Translations under genes and position numbers: made by a program | IMG/VR virus record: IMGVR_UViG_3300036828_000755 | Coordinates: 1-64,000 of that record | Origin: a virus | Reading direction: 5' to 3' (one strand) | Length of the DNA: 64,000 bases | In this document: positions 46,501-53,566 of the stretch, piece by piece | Numbering within the stretch: the stretch's first letter is position 1 | How the letters are laid out: each line of letters starts with the position of its first letter | Notes under the pieces: model-generated | Told to the model about the DNA's origin: nothing | What the model saw: the letters and a program-made list of their open reading frames with translations, nothing else | Databases searched by the model: none

Positions 46501-48103
46501 CCCGCAGATCCTCTTTCTTCCCTCTGTCAGCTGCCTCGAACTGGGCCATTTCCCGAGCAATCCCGAAACCAGGTTCTTGCACCTGCCTATAATGCGTGTT
46601 TATTCCCTGCATCAAAGCAAGCGCAAGCTCGTCCCCGTGCCTTATGTCTTCCTTGACTTGGCGACCCCTGCCACGGCCCTGTTGAATTCCTTCCTGATGC
46701 CTGGCTTGCCTCTCGTACTGGGTCAAGAAGGCGGCAGAACTAGCTGGTCCAGACATGATCGCCATGTTCCTGTAGAACGATTCGATCACCCCGATTCGCC
46801 TATCAAGACCAATGGCTGCCGCACCGATTAGTCCAGGGGTTGTTTCGGGAGCAACGCCAGAACCTTTCTTGATACCGTAATCGGTACTACGAGATGGGCG
46901 ACGCGACCTAGCCTCGATGCCGCCCTCTATAGTTGCTATGACGTGCTGCGCATAGACTTCGTGACCCTCATCATCGTAAGCAGCAGCCCTTCTCCTATAC
47001 CTCGCAACAGGAGACATGTATCGCGTCGCACCGCCACCGATCCGACTCTGCAAGTTCTCCAGTATCTCATCTGCCTGTTGCTTAACCGTTGCCAATATCT
47101 GCTGCTGCCTCGTCAACGGCCCCTGGTTGGCGAGCAACTGCGCCATGTATGGCTGCCCACCGAGCGGTGACCTAGATGCAAGAAGTCTGAGCGAACCTCC
47201 CACATCCCCCTGTGTTCGGTGAGCTTGACCAGCATCAATCCCATGAAACCTAATGAGATCCTGAAGAGATCGGGATTCGAAGCCGTGCATCCTCCACGGT
47301 ATTCCCCTCAAAGAATCCATCCAGATCTTTGAAGCCACGTAAGGAACAAGTTGTTGGACGAACTTCTTATCAAAGGGAGCGTTGTGGGCAATGAGGAAGT
47401 CAGCCTTATTGACCAAGTGACGTATCATGGTCGTCGAGATCGCCTGACCCTTGAGCAATTCAGCTGACAGACCTGGAGAAAGAAACTGGTGACGGCCCTG
47501 GTAACTCAGCTGCTGCATCCCCGTGTAGCTCTTCAACACCTTACCAAATTCCCCAGTTTCCTTGTTGAAGGAAAACAGTGTTGCGGTAAGCTCAACAACC
47601 TGATGCTTGAGGGCTTTTAACCCAGTCGTCTCCGTGTCTATGAAGAGTGCTTGGCCCATCACCTTTCCCTTGGTGACAGGGTCATACATCCCTTGCCGAG
47701 TGGCCATCTGCCGCTGTATTAGGGCCCCGTGCTTCTCGAGTTCCCTCCGAAGTGCAGCAGTCCCACTAGTCTCGGCAATCCTGGTAGCAGCAGTCTCCGC
47801 CATCCTCTCCAACCGATACGGCGTGTACCGGTTCAAGACTTGCTGGGCAGTCATCAGGACGCCCGCAGAAGACCCTATGCCAGCCGTCCTCTTCTCGAGT
47901 GCCCTGATGCTTGGCTCAATCCTCTGGATTGCCTCGACTATGTCGCCGACAGATTTGCCAGCAGCAACAGCTCGACGAACAACGCCGTCCAACGACATCG
48001 AGAGTCGGGACGCAAGCTTGTCCGCGTCCTGCATCTCGGCCTTGCCTTGGTTGGTGAAGCGAAGTACTACGCTCAGTATTTCGTCGTCAAACAGTTGCGC
48101 CAT
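40598..48103 (-). CDS. Tape measure protein with embedded DEDDh exonuclease domain
   Basis: A 2501-residue protein, the longest helical gene product here, placed after the G/GT chaperone as tape measures are. Residues 1-150 are helical. Residues ~150-310 are a complete DnaQ-like DEDDh domain. Residues ~310-1050 are charged and helical with a Gly linker. Hydrophobic segments occur near 1065-1090 (GASMLASAGSAVFAGV), near 1310-1360 and near 2330-2400. Long coiled coils fill 1400-2100. At about 1.5 angstrom per residue the tail would be about 375 nm long. It sets tail length and is likely passed into the envelope during DNA entry. No peptidoglycan hydrolase motif was seen. Confidence 0.93.
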   Translation of the reverse strand: MAQLFDDEILSVVLRFTNQGKAEMQDADKLASRLSMSLDGVVRRAVAAGKSVGDIVEAIQRIEPSIRALEKRTAGIGSSAGVLMTAQQVLNRYTPYRLERMAETAATRIAETSGTAALRRELEKHGALIQRQMATRQGMYDPVTKGKVMGQALFIDTETTGLKALKHQVVELTATLFSFNKETGEFGKVLKSYTGMQQLSYQGRHQFLSPGLSAELLKGQAISTTMIRHLVNKADFLIAHNAPFDKKFVQQLVPYVASKIWMDSLRGIPWRMHGFESRSLQDLIRFHGIDAGQAHRTQGDVGGSLRLLASRSPLGGQPYMAQLLANQGPLTRQQQILATVKQQADEILENLQSRIGGGATRYMSPVARYRRRAAAYDDEGHEVYAQHVIATIEGGIEARSRRPSRSTDYGIKKGSGVAPETTPGLIGAAAIGLDRRIGVIESFYRNMAIMSGPASSAAFLTQYERQARHQEGIQQGRGRGRQVKEDIRHGDELALALMQGINTHYRQVQEPGFGIAREMAQFEAADRGKKEDLRAEFASMLSSPWAQRAAPPYSQKAIASFISRYREKPAMLAIRPAAQMANQVGFEDPRFRGLTSIMTEGQVIGRRLAAAKIAQAQRDFFSGATGASFQPRAHRNLIGEALRGMGDLGGGRGGSEAGFGNLDFMSFGLYPLYRKIKEMRDRTKAGRHPLEPPESAESRVNRGAPFGPPSADDPRAQMRYDALQSRLKNLADAVDAAARKLNEFRDVTAKAKMEEAARRRGSRESALGLGLAGTEASFDAQVSRLQARRAAITRIARGRLEGIQGTYEERTTNLAFAELDAEKRYSDAVKAQGRLGRKLRASKKRLGLTDADIQERLESSIRDPQLRMIRARYRSEASRLSPGDWGLEPGQEGPFPKFDKLETLRRQTSTAAARAMYGGSAELEEARQQYEKRYYTMLGGRTLEERAKSKISDVGEGRVAAEEQIDNQIGLIEKRRAAAREKADQARIDNERKFAGTSTKIQMDINKKEEDQSKKRQTAYRKEYEAKVRYVKSEDARGGGPGGGGPGGGAGGGGGGGRAFGSREGYLGFGVGASMLASAGSAVFAGVKQMATYAAQVDTLVFSTKEIAKINALDVDAVMGSVQNVKKLNMTTESANQLVQKMIFAQLDVGKAGQLAKVAQNVSVITGQTPSEAAERLITGISTGLTMTLHRMGLPVSMLQVNRQLNIERKAEGKTGPASEVEKRQALLNAVILEGAKANGLYEKSLMTAGGQLKLFEQNVVELQYSVGKAFLPEFTKFVGMLSKGVKYADDNSAAMARYAKVLTAISAALGALGTFSFMRFLAATPVIPLPLKVASAAVGLAAYGMMNEDAAKDIADNSKERVDFYKKKTAADFDKLSKSSGDGSPEAMASRNQLLEQIKADISTRMVLEEDLTGRLGEEYNARVKALDKYIADIKGKNGVLSALLAGFEGNPELGMFGTLFSSFSRKKSEGQRKKESQEELAKKFSAYTGGTVKPGAIVRESDLQKAASEAEAKGDVLIINTERAQIQAFISEMLEAEGKLNKLDEKYSELGNVGLRARKSMGSPREKIMLDYEQEIANIDVLGKKIKEVQAGAKANDPVAKRQLDLMVTGLGGGELGRKRLENFDQLRKNVTDKAVENRDIQLGKLNRMTQAQIGQTRDQLAIEKIQSNVTIGNYASEKQAILDVYIVKENTAKKTLKLLNNVDDYNKQVVANEVERDSAIIRLDTERKRATQAMLEKSQLRDASIAAQDLLDKPGATGSVVDAMTAAAQIRMDSTSGIQDENKRLEEQVAIFDELTTGIKRYNKELLGSDAEQRIAMFKDSQDLAMQIDRTISAKANKRQSPAYRALDEIQRTRKAQVAEIEEAYEERKKYTTIEGQGPLKNQRDLAMAQANSRAAIDSIKVVEQEIDTARERLAKSIGEVTQSRVEYLQGIAVGQNEEMAAAENIHTLRLKNIQAEFEARDQTLEAEQTKEEQIREAEMEKLKQMLDLRKQHLEEIRSLSEGIFQAFSQYNRGPAIKSFMTDQFRSFGSKVFGNFMVDTLKDVKMFLPGLENVTYDKQGNPVHTPTWLGKMLSGTMLGTKVPTKEEIDAQLNVVTVKNTTATDKNTDALNRLTARLLEMEKNLGITPGLSSGGTMGALGGGRVGWVGPPNLGPEWGGTPSITPYQFGFMNPQLPGYQPGDRGVATSTAISFDDQAYQDRSETLFPGQDASILSGNAGALAGTPLIGGGGGGLAFASAYQGEDLPPLAPVSPGIDTGEEELPPLAPVSPRPAVTQANTIGTAVSVAAAGIAAYQAVKDFRRGGAGGALEGTGALLGAAAIIDPEPISKAILAGVAMGTSLVGSMINNPARRAQDISNMLQARQYLAPQALNVTASSAGTFADIGVKGQLRTSNFSPYPLVTQGFVWKQTHGLLGGPPTYYDVPGGQTSQFGSIVNPGARTPTPQPPVTVNNNYTVHTLDANSFHDYLQKNNRSVGLATAKSLQDGHSLLTREVQRAAR
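47174..47656 (-). other. DnaQ-like DEDDh 3'-5' exonuclease domain inside the tape measure
   Basis: Residues ~150-310. ExoI is ALFIDTETTG with D156 and E158. ExoII is FLIAHNAPFDKKFV with H240, N241 and D245. ExoIII is AHRTQGDVGGSLRLL with H295 and D300, the His-x4-Asp spacing of the DEDDh class. All five catalytic positions are present in the right order, and the frame is continuous with tape-measure sequence on both sides. Confidence 0.9.
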
Positions 48104-48109
48104 CTCTAA

Positions 48110-48981
48110 TTACCGACGTCCTTTTGTTTGGGATTGGGACTGCTGTTGGCGAGGGACTTCCCTGATAGAGGCCGACTGCAGAGCATCGACCCTCGCCTGT
48201 TCATCTTGGAGGAGCACGAACGCATCTACGATGCGGGACGGCCATTGCAAAAGATCCCCGCCGTAGGGAGCCGCGCCGAACTCCTTCATTATCTTGGTTC
48301 GCGCGAAAAGTTGTATCAACTCCGTAGACTTAGTTGATATGAGTGAGACAGGGCACTCGCTAGTTTCGGTGCCTGAGATGTTGAACGGACGACCGTGGTG
48401 GTCGTGGTATCCTGCTTCCCAGCATGACGCCCTCTTCGGGTCTACATGGTCTGGGAAATAGGTATTACAATTTCTTTGTTGCCAGTATCCCCTTCGCTTA
48501 CACCGTCCACAATCGAAGACTTCTGACTCATGTCCGCCGGTGCGCCAGAAATGGTAGGCGATGGTGAGTTTTTTCTTTCTGCGCCATTCAGCTCTGACTC
48601 CGACTTGATCGCGTCGATGACCTCGTCAAACAGTGCGGACGGGAAATCCTTCCAATCCTCGACGCCGAGCGGCTTCCCGTCAGACTCGATCCCGTCTATC
48701 CGCTTCAAGCCCCACAGGAGCCAGGCAGGGTTCACGGTGCCGAGCATGATACCGTCCAACTCTTCTTGTAGTTCGAGCCACTTAGCAGTGTCGCGGGTCT
48801 CCTCGTCGACCTGCTCAATGCTCGCTTGCTCCTTGATGATCTCACGTATCCTGCGGTTCGGCCCGGAGATCTTGGACCTCAGCTCAAGTCTTCGGCCCTC
48901 AGTCATCTTGTGCAAATAAAAAACGACGCCTTCGAAGATCTGAGACTCGCGGCGCCTGAGAGTCTCATGCTTATAGACCAT
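48110..48981 (-). CDS. Tail assembly chaperone long form (GT) made by -1 frameshift
   Basis: Frameshift product of 290 residues: the first 138 from the short chaperone frame, then 152 from the -1 frame read from base 48568 to the stop at 48110. The -1 frame is open throughout. It encodes a protein-like extension with cysteines (FDCGRCKRRGYW, RNCNTYF, RASCWEAGYHDHH, SECPVSL), then a helical tail (ELIQLFARTKIMKEFG). Lambda G/GT and its relatives use the same design: the T part recruits the major tail protein to the tape measure. The Cys cluster suggests a zinc-stabilised T domain. The tape measure starts seven bases after its stop. Confidence 0.85.
48442..48981 (-). CDS. Tail assembly chaperone short form (G)
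   Basis: A 179-residue unshifted product with a helical, acidic body and a polar C-terminal tail rich in Ser and Pro. It lies between the major tail protein and the tape measure, as lambda gpG does. AAGGAAG precedes ATG 48981. The last 41 codons overlap the -1 frame of the long form. Short and long forms together would coat the tape measure until tube assembly. Confidence 0.85.
   Translation of the reverse strand: MVYKHETLRRRESQIFEGVVFYLHKMTEGRRLELRSKISGPNRRIREIIKEQASIEQVDEETRDTAKWLELQEELDGIMLGTVNPAWLLWGLKRIDGIESDGKPLGVEDWKDFPSALFDEVIDAIKSESELNGAERKNSPSPTISGAPADMSQKSSIVDGVSEGDTGNKEIVIPISQTM
48568..48574 (-). other. Programmed -1 frameshift slippery heptamer A_AAA_AAC
   Basis: On the minus strand the heptamer AAAAAAC begins at 48574. 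The 0-frame codons are AAA (137) and AAC (138), so the phase fits X_XXY_YYZ exactly. It lies about 125 bases before the 0-frame stop. Confidence 0.88.
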
Positions 48982-49006
48982 GTTTAAAACTTCCTTTTTG
49001 GGAAAT

Positions 49007-49047
49007 CGGGGAGTCCGAACGACTCCCCGGTTCTACGGAACGTAGAA
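49007..49047 (-). terminator. Tandem hairpins after the major tail protein gene
   Basis: Two perfect stems follow the stop: TTCTACG/CGTAGAA (49031-49047, loop of 3) and CGGGGAGTC/GACTCCCCG (49007-49029, loop of 5). The U tract after them is poor (ATTTCCC), so the pair probably slows transcription or protects the 3' end of the abundant tail-tube message rather than stopping it fully. Confidence 0.5.
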
Positions 49048-49052
49048 TTTGG

Positions 49053-50339
49053 TTATGCGATGACGAGTGAAAATTCATCTCGGACCGCGAGCGACGTCGT
49101 CGTCGCCCTGCTGTCTGCATAAGAGGCATCGAACCGAAGTTGTCCATCACCCAAGACGTGGGCGGCTAAGTAGACGTTCTTGAGCAAGAACACGAAGGTG
49201 TTACCAACGTTGGTCCCAAGGTTAATGGCGAAGTCGACCGGGATCTTGTTGTCGCCCCACGACTTGATGGTGTTCACGGCCACCGTGTCGTCGTCATAGA
49301 CGTTGAACGTAAGTGTTATGTTCCTAACATCACCCTCAGGCAAGCTCGGGTAGTAGCTACCGAAGGTATCCCTCACAAGGAGATTGTTCGTCTGCACGCG
49401 GATCGTTGCGTTACGAATAGTAGGGAATGAGGCTGAGCCCGTGGAGAACGTTGCACCGTCCGTCGTCGATGCAGCCTGACCCGCCACGAAGCGCCCAGTA
49501 AATCCCGGGATGATGTTACCGCTCGTCACTGGGGCAGTAGGTTCAGGAGGGAAGGTCAACAAGCCTCCCTTTTGGTAGACGTCAGAATTCCCGTAGTCCT
49601 TGCTCCTCAGCACCCAGTAACAGTCGCCGTTCGCCTGCCACGTGGCAACGTCCTGGTTGAAATTGAACGTCGACTCAGTGACGAGGCAGGTGTTGCCAAC
49701 CCTCTGGTCCAACGTCGTCGGCGTCCTGAAAGACCAAAGGGAAAACTGCGCGATCTCGTCCACGAACGTGTACTGTAGCTTGACCCTGCTCGCGGTCCCA
49801 CCTGCACCAGCACCTTGCCCATTGCCAATAGACCCACACAACGTCAACGTAGTTGAGCTTGCGGCAAAGGCGTACCAGGTGCCATTAGCATTGGTATTGA
49901 TGGTATGTCCAGTGACCGTCACAACCTCGAATGATCCTGAAGGAATCCCGTGCGCGCCACAAGATACCACGATAGGTGTTGCATCGGTCGAGGACGTGAC
50001 AGCCGTCGAACCAACACCAACCGCAGCAGTCTGCCCAAAAATGGCATAGAGCAGCGGGTCAGCATCTGGAGCAACGCCAGGTGTCCCGTTGCCAACAAGG
50101 GACATCTCTATGCTCCAGCGCCCCATCCTGCGACCACCGACCATCCCTTCCATCGAGCGGGTGCCGGTCTTATCAGCGCGCTCGAGCAAGGCCACTTCGT
50201 TCTGCAACTCCATGCGGATGAACCTGCACGCGTTGGCGTTGCCCACGGTTGCCGTGCCCGATGTATTTGGGATGATCCCAAACGCTGGCTGTTGCTGAAG
50301 ATACGCGCGTTCAAGTCGCGAGAAAGAATACTGTGCCAT
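49053..50339 (-). CDS. Major tail (tube) protein
   Basis: A 428-residue beta-rich protein upstream of the G/GT chaperone genes, the standard place of the tail tube subunit. The sequence has regular strands and an inserted Gly/Thr/Ser-rich domain at about 100-190 (TDATPIVVSCGAHGI ... GNGQGAGAGG), which looks like an Ig-like decoration. The C-terminus ends with strands LAVRDEFSLVIA. AAGGAGA lies before ATG 50339. It would stack in rings around the tape measure. No enzyme motif. Confidence 0.85.
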   Translation of the reverse strand: MAQYSFSRLERAYLQQQPAFGIIPNTSGTATVGNANACRFIRMELQNEVALLERADKTGTRSMEGMVGGRRMGRWSIEMSLVGNGTPGVAPDADPLLYAIFGQTAAVGVGSTAVTSSTDATPIVVSCGAHGIPSGSFEVVTVTGHTINTNANGTWYAFAASSTTLTLCGSIGNGQGAGAGGTASRVKLQYTFVDEIAQFSLWSFRTPTTLDQRVGNTCLVTESTFNFNQDVATWQANGDCYWVLRSKDYGNSDVYQKGGLLTFPPEPTAPVTSGNIIPGFTGRFVAGQAASTTDGATFSTGSASFPTIRNATIRVQTNNLLVRDTFGSYYPSLPEGDVRNITLTFNVYDDDTVAVNTIKSWGDNKIPVDFAINLGTNVGNTFVFLLKNVYLAAHVLGDGQLRFDASYADSRATTTSLAVRDEFSLVIA

Positions 50340-50366
50340 CTATTTCAGGTTCTCCTTTTCTTACGG

Positions 50367-50717
50367 TTATCTAGCAACAAGCTCAGGATCTGAAACAACA
50401 TCCCCAGCTTCAGCGAGTGTTTGCCGACGATCTATCAGCATGCACCTTCGCGTCTCGCGATAAATTTCCTGGGCCACCACGAGCTTTTCCAAGAACGAGC
50501 TCGTGGCGCTGAAGCGAGAACCAATTGAGCCGTACTTGTCCAACTCGCCTTGCGTAAAATTGATTCGCTTGAAATCTTCCTCTGAGATGAACGCCGCACC
50601 ACCAAGTACAGCTTCAAGATACGTTTGCTCACTCAACGCAGCCCGCTGGCCAACGGAGTCGAACTCGCGATCCCCTATAAAGGAAGAATCACCACCGACG
50701 TATCTGCAAGAAATCAC
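50367..50717 (-). CDS. Small neck-region protein of unknown function
   Basis: Read from GTG 50717 (AGGAGT seven bases upstream) it has 116 residues; a longer TTG start at 50768 has no ribosome site. The body is helical (QRAALSEQTYLEAVLGGAAF, EKLVVAQEIYRETRR). It lies between the tail-completion and major tail genes. Function unknown; a neck or tail-tube accessory is inferred from order. Confidence 0.7.
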   Translation of the reverse strand: MISCRYVGGDSSFIGDREFDSVGQRAALSEQTYLEAVLGGAAFISEEDFKRINFTQGELDKYGSIGSRFSATSSFLEKLVVAQEIYRETRRCMLIDRRQTLAEAGDVVSDPELVAR

Positions 50718-50794
50718 TTTCCGGACTCCTACAAAAATTGTAACACAAACGAATGTACAAGGGTACAAAAAAGTTTCGTACCTTGTGTGGAAAC

Positions 50795-51325
50795 TTACAG
50801 GTGGTACCCGAACATCATCGAGAAACCGATGAGCTGCTTAAAGTTTTGGGCCGCGAAGAGCAATGGTCCTCGCTTACACTGGATCTGCCCATTGTAGACC
50901 AGGGGTTCCAACCAGTCCTGGTTCTGGACCCTGTTCATCACGTCAAGGACGACGTCCTCAACGCAGTTGCAGTACTTCTCGTGGTCCTGCAACCCCTTGA
51001 TGTTTCCCCAAGACATGTGAACCTCGAAGATGCACCTTACTGCCCCAGAGAACTGGGTAAACCTCTGCTCGCCAGTCTGACCCGACTCCTTGATATAGAG
51101 GCAAGAAAAAGGGTACCTGATGAGGCCGGTCTTCTCAAGCATGTCAGGATCGATCTGCGCCTTGTAGAAGTTCGTGCTAGACGTGCTGAAGTCAAACTTA
51201 GCAAATGAGGGCGGAAGACCATACACGGCAGCATTAGCAACGAACCCCGGGTTATACCCGGTCAGGGGGTCGCTGAGCCTCTTGTAGACGCCGTCAAGGA
51301 CCTGCTGACTGACCTTATTTAGCAC
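50795..51325 (-). CDS. Putative tail terminator / tail completion protein
   Basis: A 176-residue protein from GTG 51325, overlapping the previous gene's stop by 11 bases. It has a mixed alpha/beta sequence with FEVHMSWGNIKG and VEDVVLDVMNRVQ in the second half. Placement directly upstream of the tail tube block is that of tail terminator (gpU-like) proteins, which cap the tube. Sequence support for the family is weak by eye. Confidence 0.65.
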   Translation of the reverse strand: MLNKVSQQVLDGVYKRLSDPLTGYNPGFVANAAVYGLPPSFAKFDFSTSSTNFYKAQIDPDMLEKTGLIRYPFSCLYIKESGQTGEQRFTQFSGAVRCIFEVHMSWGNIKGLQDHEKYCNCVEDVVLDVMNRVQNQDWLEPLVYNGQIQCKRGPLLFAAQNFKQLIGFSMMFGYHL

Positions 51326-51725
51326 GCTTGAAGACCTCCAAGATCGTGGTCCACAAGTCCCGCTTCACCTCTTCTCGGTCCACCCTGGCAAAACCCACGA
51401 ACCTCCTACGGATGTTCTGGTAGTTACCTATCTGCGCAGCACGGCCGTAGATGGTCATCCTCATCTCCGTCTCGTTCAAGAAATGGGAGATGTCGTAGTT
51501 CGGCGACTGGAACAACCTTGCCGCATGCTCGAGCGGTCGGCTGTGAAGGTGAGGTTTTTCGGGATACTTATATGGGGCGAACGAAGCGCCGAACAAGTCG
51601 GTGCCCCGCTTCAACCTGTTCTGGGTCCTAACGGTCTGCTCCTCCATGACGTGGGTAGAATTGCCAAACGTCGATGTTGCGGCGATCAGCCTCCTGATAC
51701 CTGTGATGCGAGTCGTCGAAACCAT
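51315..51725 (-). CDS. Putative virion morphogenesis (neck / tail completion) protein
   Basis: A 136-residue basic protein starting at ATG 51725, which shares a base with the upstream stop (TGATG) and has GGAGG before it. Features such as GTDLFGASFAPYKYPEK, ARLFQSPNY and RRFVGFARVDREEVKRDLW resemble gpS/HK97 gp10-like tail completion proteins that bridge head and tail. The open frame continues upstream to 51908, but that part is antisense-like Arg-rich sequence inside the neighbouring gene. Confidence 0.75.
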   Translation of the reverse strand: MVSTTRITGIRRLIAATSTFGNSTHVMEEQTVRTQNRLKRGTDLFGASFAPYKYPEKPHLHSRPLEHAARLFQSPNYDISHFLNETEMRMTIYGRAAQIGNYQNIRRRFVGFARVDREEVKRDLWTTILEVFKRAK

Positions 51726-52504
51726 CAAGCAGCCTCCTGCAACGCCCACCAATGCCTGCACCCGTACCCGCCACCAACATCGAAGACCCCCGGCAACTGC
51801 CCATTGTCGAGCGCGTCTATCTCCTTTCGAGACAGTTCTTTCCCAAGGAGCCGCGAACAAAAGCTCCTCGACTTGTCGTCGACGGGACCGACGTAGACGT
51901 AGCGGCACTGGTGCCCGTTTTCTTCCAAAGTTCGGTAGTGCAAATTTCCTGTCATTCTAAAGAATAGTATCAGTTGGTCCTTAGCAACGAGTTCCACGTC
52001 ATTCAACCTCCGAACGACCGTGGATATCCCTGTGACTAACTCAGACAGGTTGACCTCACCCAGGGACCTAGACAAAAGGTTCCGAAGTGCCAGGCCAACC
52101 CTGAGCACGTGGCCCTCTATTGCCCCTATTGCTGCAGCAGCCTGGTTTCCAAGCAACTCGTGGTCGTCGCTGTCTAGCTGAACTTCTGGGAGGTCCCCCA
52201 TCTCGGCGTACATCTCCCTGAACTCGTCAACCTGGTCGACGAACGTCTCGATCAACGCGAGTATCGAGGGGTAGAACCCTGACCTGTTGAGTTCCCGGTG
52301 GAACACGTTCTCGAAGTCAAGTATCACGACCGAGTTTTCGGGCACCTGCCTAACTACCCCATCCTTGACAATCAACCTCTCAAGGAAGTAGCTAGAAAAA
52401 CTTTCTATGAGCAAGTCCACCTCGTCTCGTATTTGACCAGTGAAGTACGAGATCAAGGACTGCATGCGAGAAGCATGCGCATCTACCTTTGCCTGGGAAA
52501 CCAC
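51725..52504 (-). CDS. Minor head protein with Mu gpF / SPP1 gp7-type C-terminal motif
   Basis: A 259-residue protein from GTG 52504, overlapping the upstream stop by one base. The N-terminal ~180 residues are helical. The C-terminus has the head-morphogenesis signature: YVGPVDDKSRSFCSRLLGKE, an EIDAL helix, NGQLPGVFDVGGGYGCRHWW. In relatives (Mu gpF, SPP1 gp7) this protein enters the prohead with the portal and aids DNA delivery. Here it sits in the neck block instead of beside the portal, a small rearrangement. Confidence 0.82.
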   Translation of the reverse strand: MVSQAKVDAHASRMQSLISYFTGQIRDEVDLLIESFSSYFLERLIVKDGVVRQVPENSVVILDFENVFHRELNRSGFYPSILALIETFVDQVDEFREMYAEMGDLPEVQLDSDDHELLGNQAAAAIGAIEGHVLRVGLALRNLLSRSLGEVNLSELVTGISTVVRRLNDVELVAKDQLILFFRMTGNLHYRTLEENGHQCRYVYVGPVDDKSRSFCSRLLGKELSRKEIDALDNGQLPGVFDVGGGYGCRHWWALQEAA

Positions 52505-53487
52505 TACGCCCTTTGCCTCATCGGCACCAAGCTAAGTCTGCGGGTTGGCCACTGCCCGAGACCAGCCGTCGGCCCACTAAAAATTGGGTCCGCGTCCAAC
52601 GTGTATGTTTCCACGTCAATTGGGATGGGCACAGTGTTCTGCAAGAACAGCACGCCGCCAGCAACCGGGGAGACGTACACGTTCCAGTGCGTTGCCTTCA
52701 GTGGCGAAACAACCACCACCAAGACCTGCGCAGGGTCCTGGATTCCCGTCGGAGGGACGAGCGTCGAGATGTCGACGGAGATGACGTTCCCCGGTGACAT
52801 GTTAACGGTGATCCTGTCAGCAAGTTCCGACTCAGCATTGTTAACATTCGACGGATCTAGGTACAAGTTAGCCTGCGACATGTCGACGTACGAGATGACG
52901 ACGTCGCACTGGGTCCCGTCGAGCGTACCGTTGCCTGGGACCAGCGACACGTTGGCGTAGTCCCAGCTCCCAGAGTTCCTCGTAAAATACGAGGCTGGGG
53001 CGTACAGGGGGCGGAGGACGATAGGTATGCCTAGCCCAAAGAGCGTTGGCTGCACCCTCCTCGTCAGCTCATCCTTGTAGAGGTTCATCTTCTTCTCGTA
53101 CCTGTCGTTCACGGTGCGGGCAAAAGCATTCCTATAGAAGATCCTCAATGTCCAGAAAACGGCGAACTGCTTGATCCAATTCCACGCTGCTCCCGTGTCG
53201 CTGGACACGCAAACCTGCGTCAAGGCCGCCTTTACCCTGACGGAGTTTCCGATGCCAACGTTCAGGACGGCGGCAAGATGGTTGGCCGTGAGGTCGCCGG
53301 AGTTCAGGTAGCCTCCGAAAGCAACCATGAGCTTCTGGAGCTCGTTGGCAGTTTCCTCGATCCCGGCCCGAATGAGCCCGTTGTCCCCCTCAAGCGTGAT
53401 GGACTCGTTGTCAGCAACTACCTGGGTCTCCCCGTCAATCCTCATCAGATCATTGGTTGTAACGAAGATCTTGTCGGTGAAGAGCAA
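52504..53487 (-). CDS. Putative head-tail connector / neck protein
   Basis: Read from TTG 53487 it has 327 residues; GGGAGG (53493-53498) lies five bases upstream and a terminator lies just beyond. A longer frame to 53604 would cross that terminator and the end of the previous gene, so I rejected it. The first ~170 residues are helical with a WTLRIFYRNAFARTVNDRYEKKMNLYKDE stretch typical of connector (gp6-like) proteins. The rest is beta-rich with VDISTLVPPTG and WNVYVSPVAGG, an Ig-like fold. A structural part of the neck is inferred. Confidence 0.72.
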   Translation of the reverse strand: MLFTDKIFVTTNDLMRIDGETQVVADNESITLEGDNGLIRAGIEETANELQKLMVAFGGYLNSGDLTANHLAAVLNVGIGNSVRVKAALTQVCVSSDTGAAWNWIKQFAVFWTLRIFYRNAFARTVNDRYEKKMNLYKDELTRRVQPTLFGLGIPIVLRPLYAPASYFTRNSGSWDYANVSLVPGNGTLDGTQCDVVISYVDMSQANLYLDPSNVNNAESELADRITVNMSPGNVISVDISTLVPPTGIQDPAQVLVVVVSPLKATHWNVYVSPVAGGVLFLQNTVPIPIDVETYTLDADPIFSGPTAGLGQWPTRRLSLVPMRQRA

Positions 53488-53504
53488 TCGAACCTCCCTA
53501 CTCC

Positions 53505-53548
53505 TAAAACAAAAATGGGGGCCAGACGGTGTCCCGCCGAGCCCCCAT
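53505..53548 (-). terminator. Rho-independent terminator downstream of head protein gene
   Basis: On the minus strand the perfect stem ATGGGGGC / GCCCCCAT (53541-53548 with 53515-53522) is followed by TTTTTGTTTTAG. It separates the capsid block from the neck genes and would make capsid messages more abundant. Confidence 0.8.
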
Positions 53549-53566
53549 AGATCCGTGCTGCTGAAT

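Noticed and set aside
48110-48319. Separate 69-residue gene from a TTG start
   Set aside because: The same frame continues upstream with protein-like sequence to the slippery heptamer, so it is the end of the frameshifted chaperone, not an independent gene.
51726-51908. N-terminal extension of the virion morphogenesis protein
   Set aside because: Arg/Trp-rich shadow of the neighbouring gene; the TGATG-coupled ATG at 51725 with GGAGG fits better.
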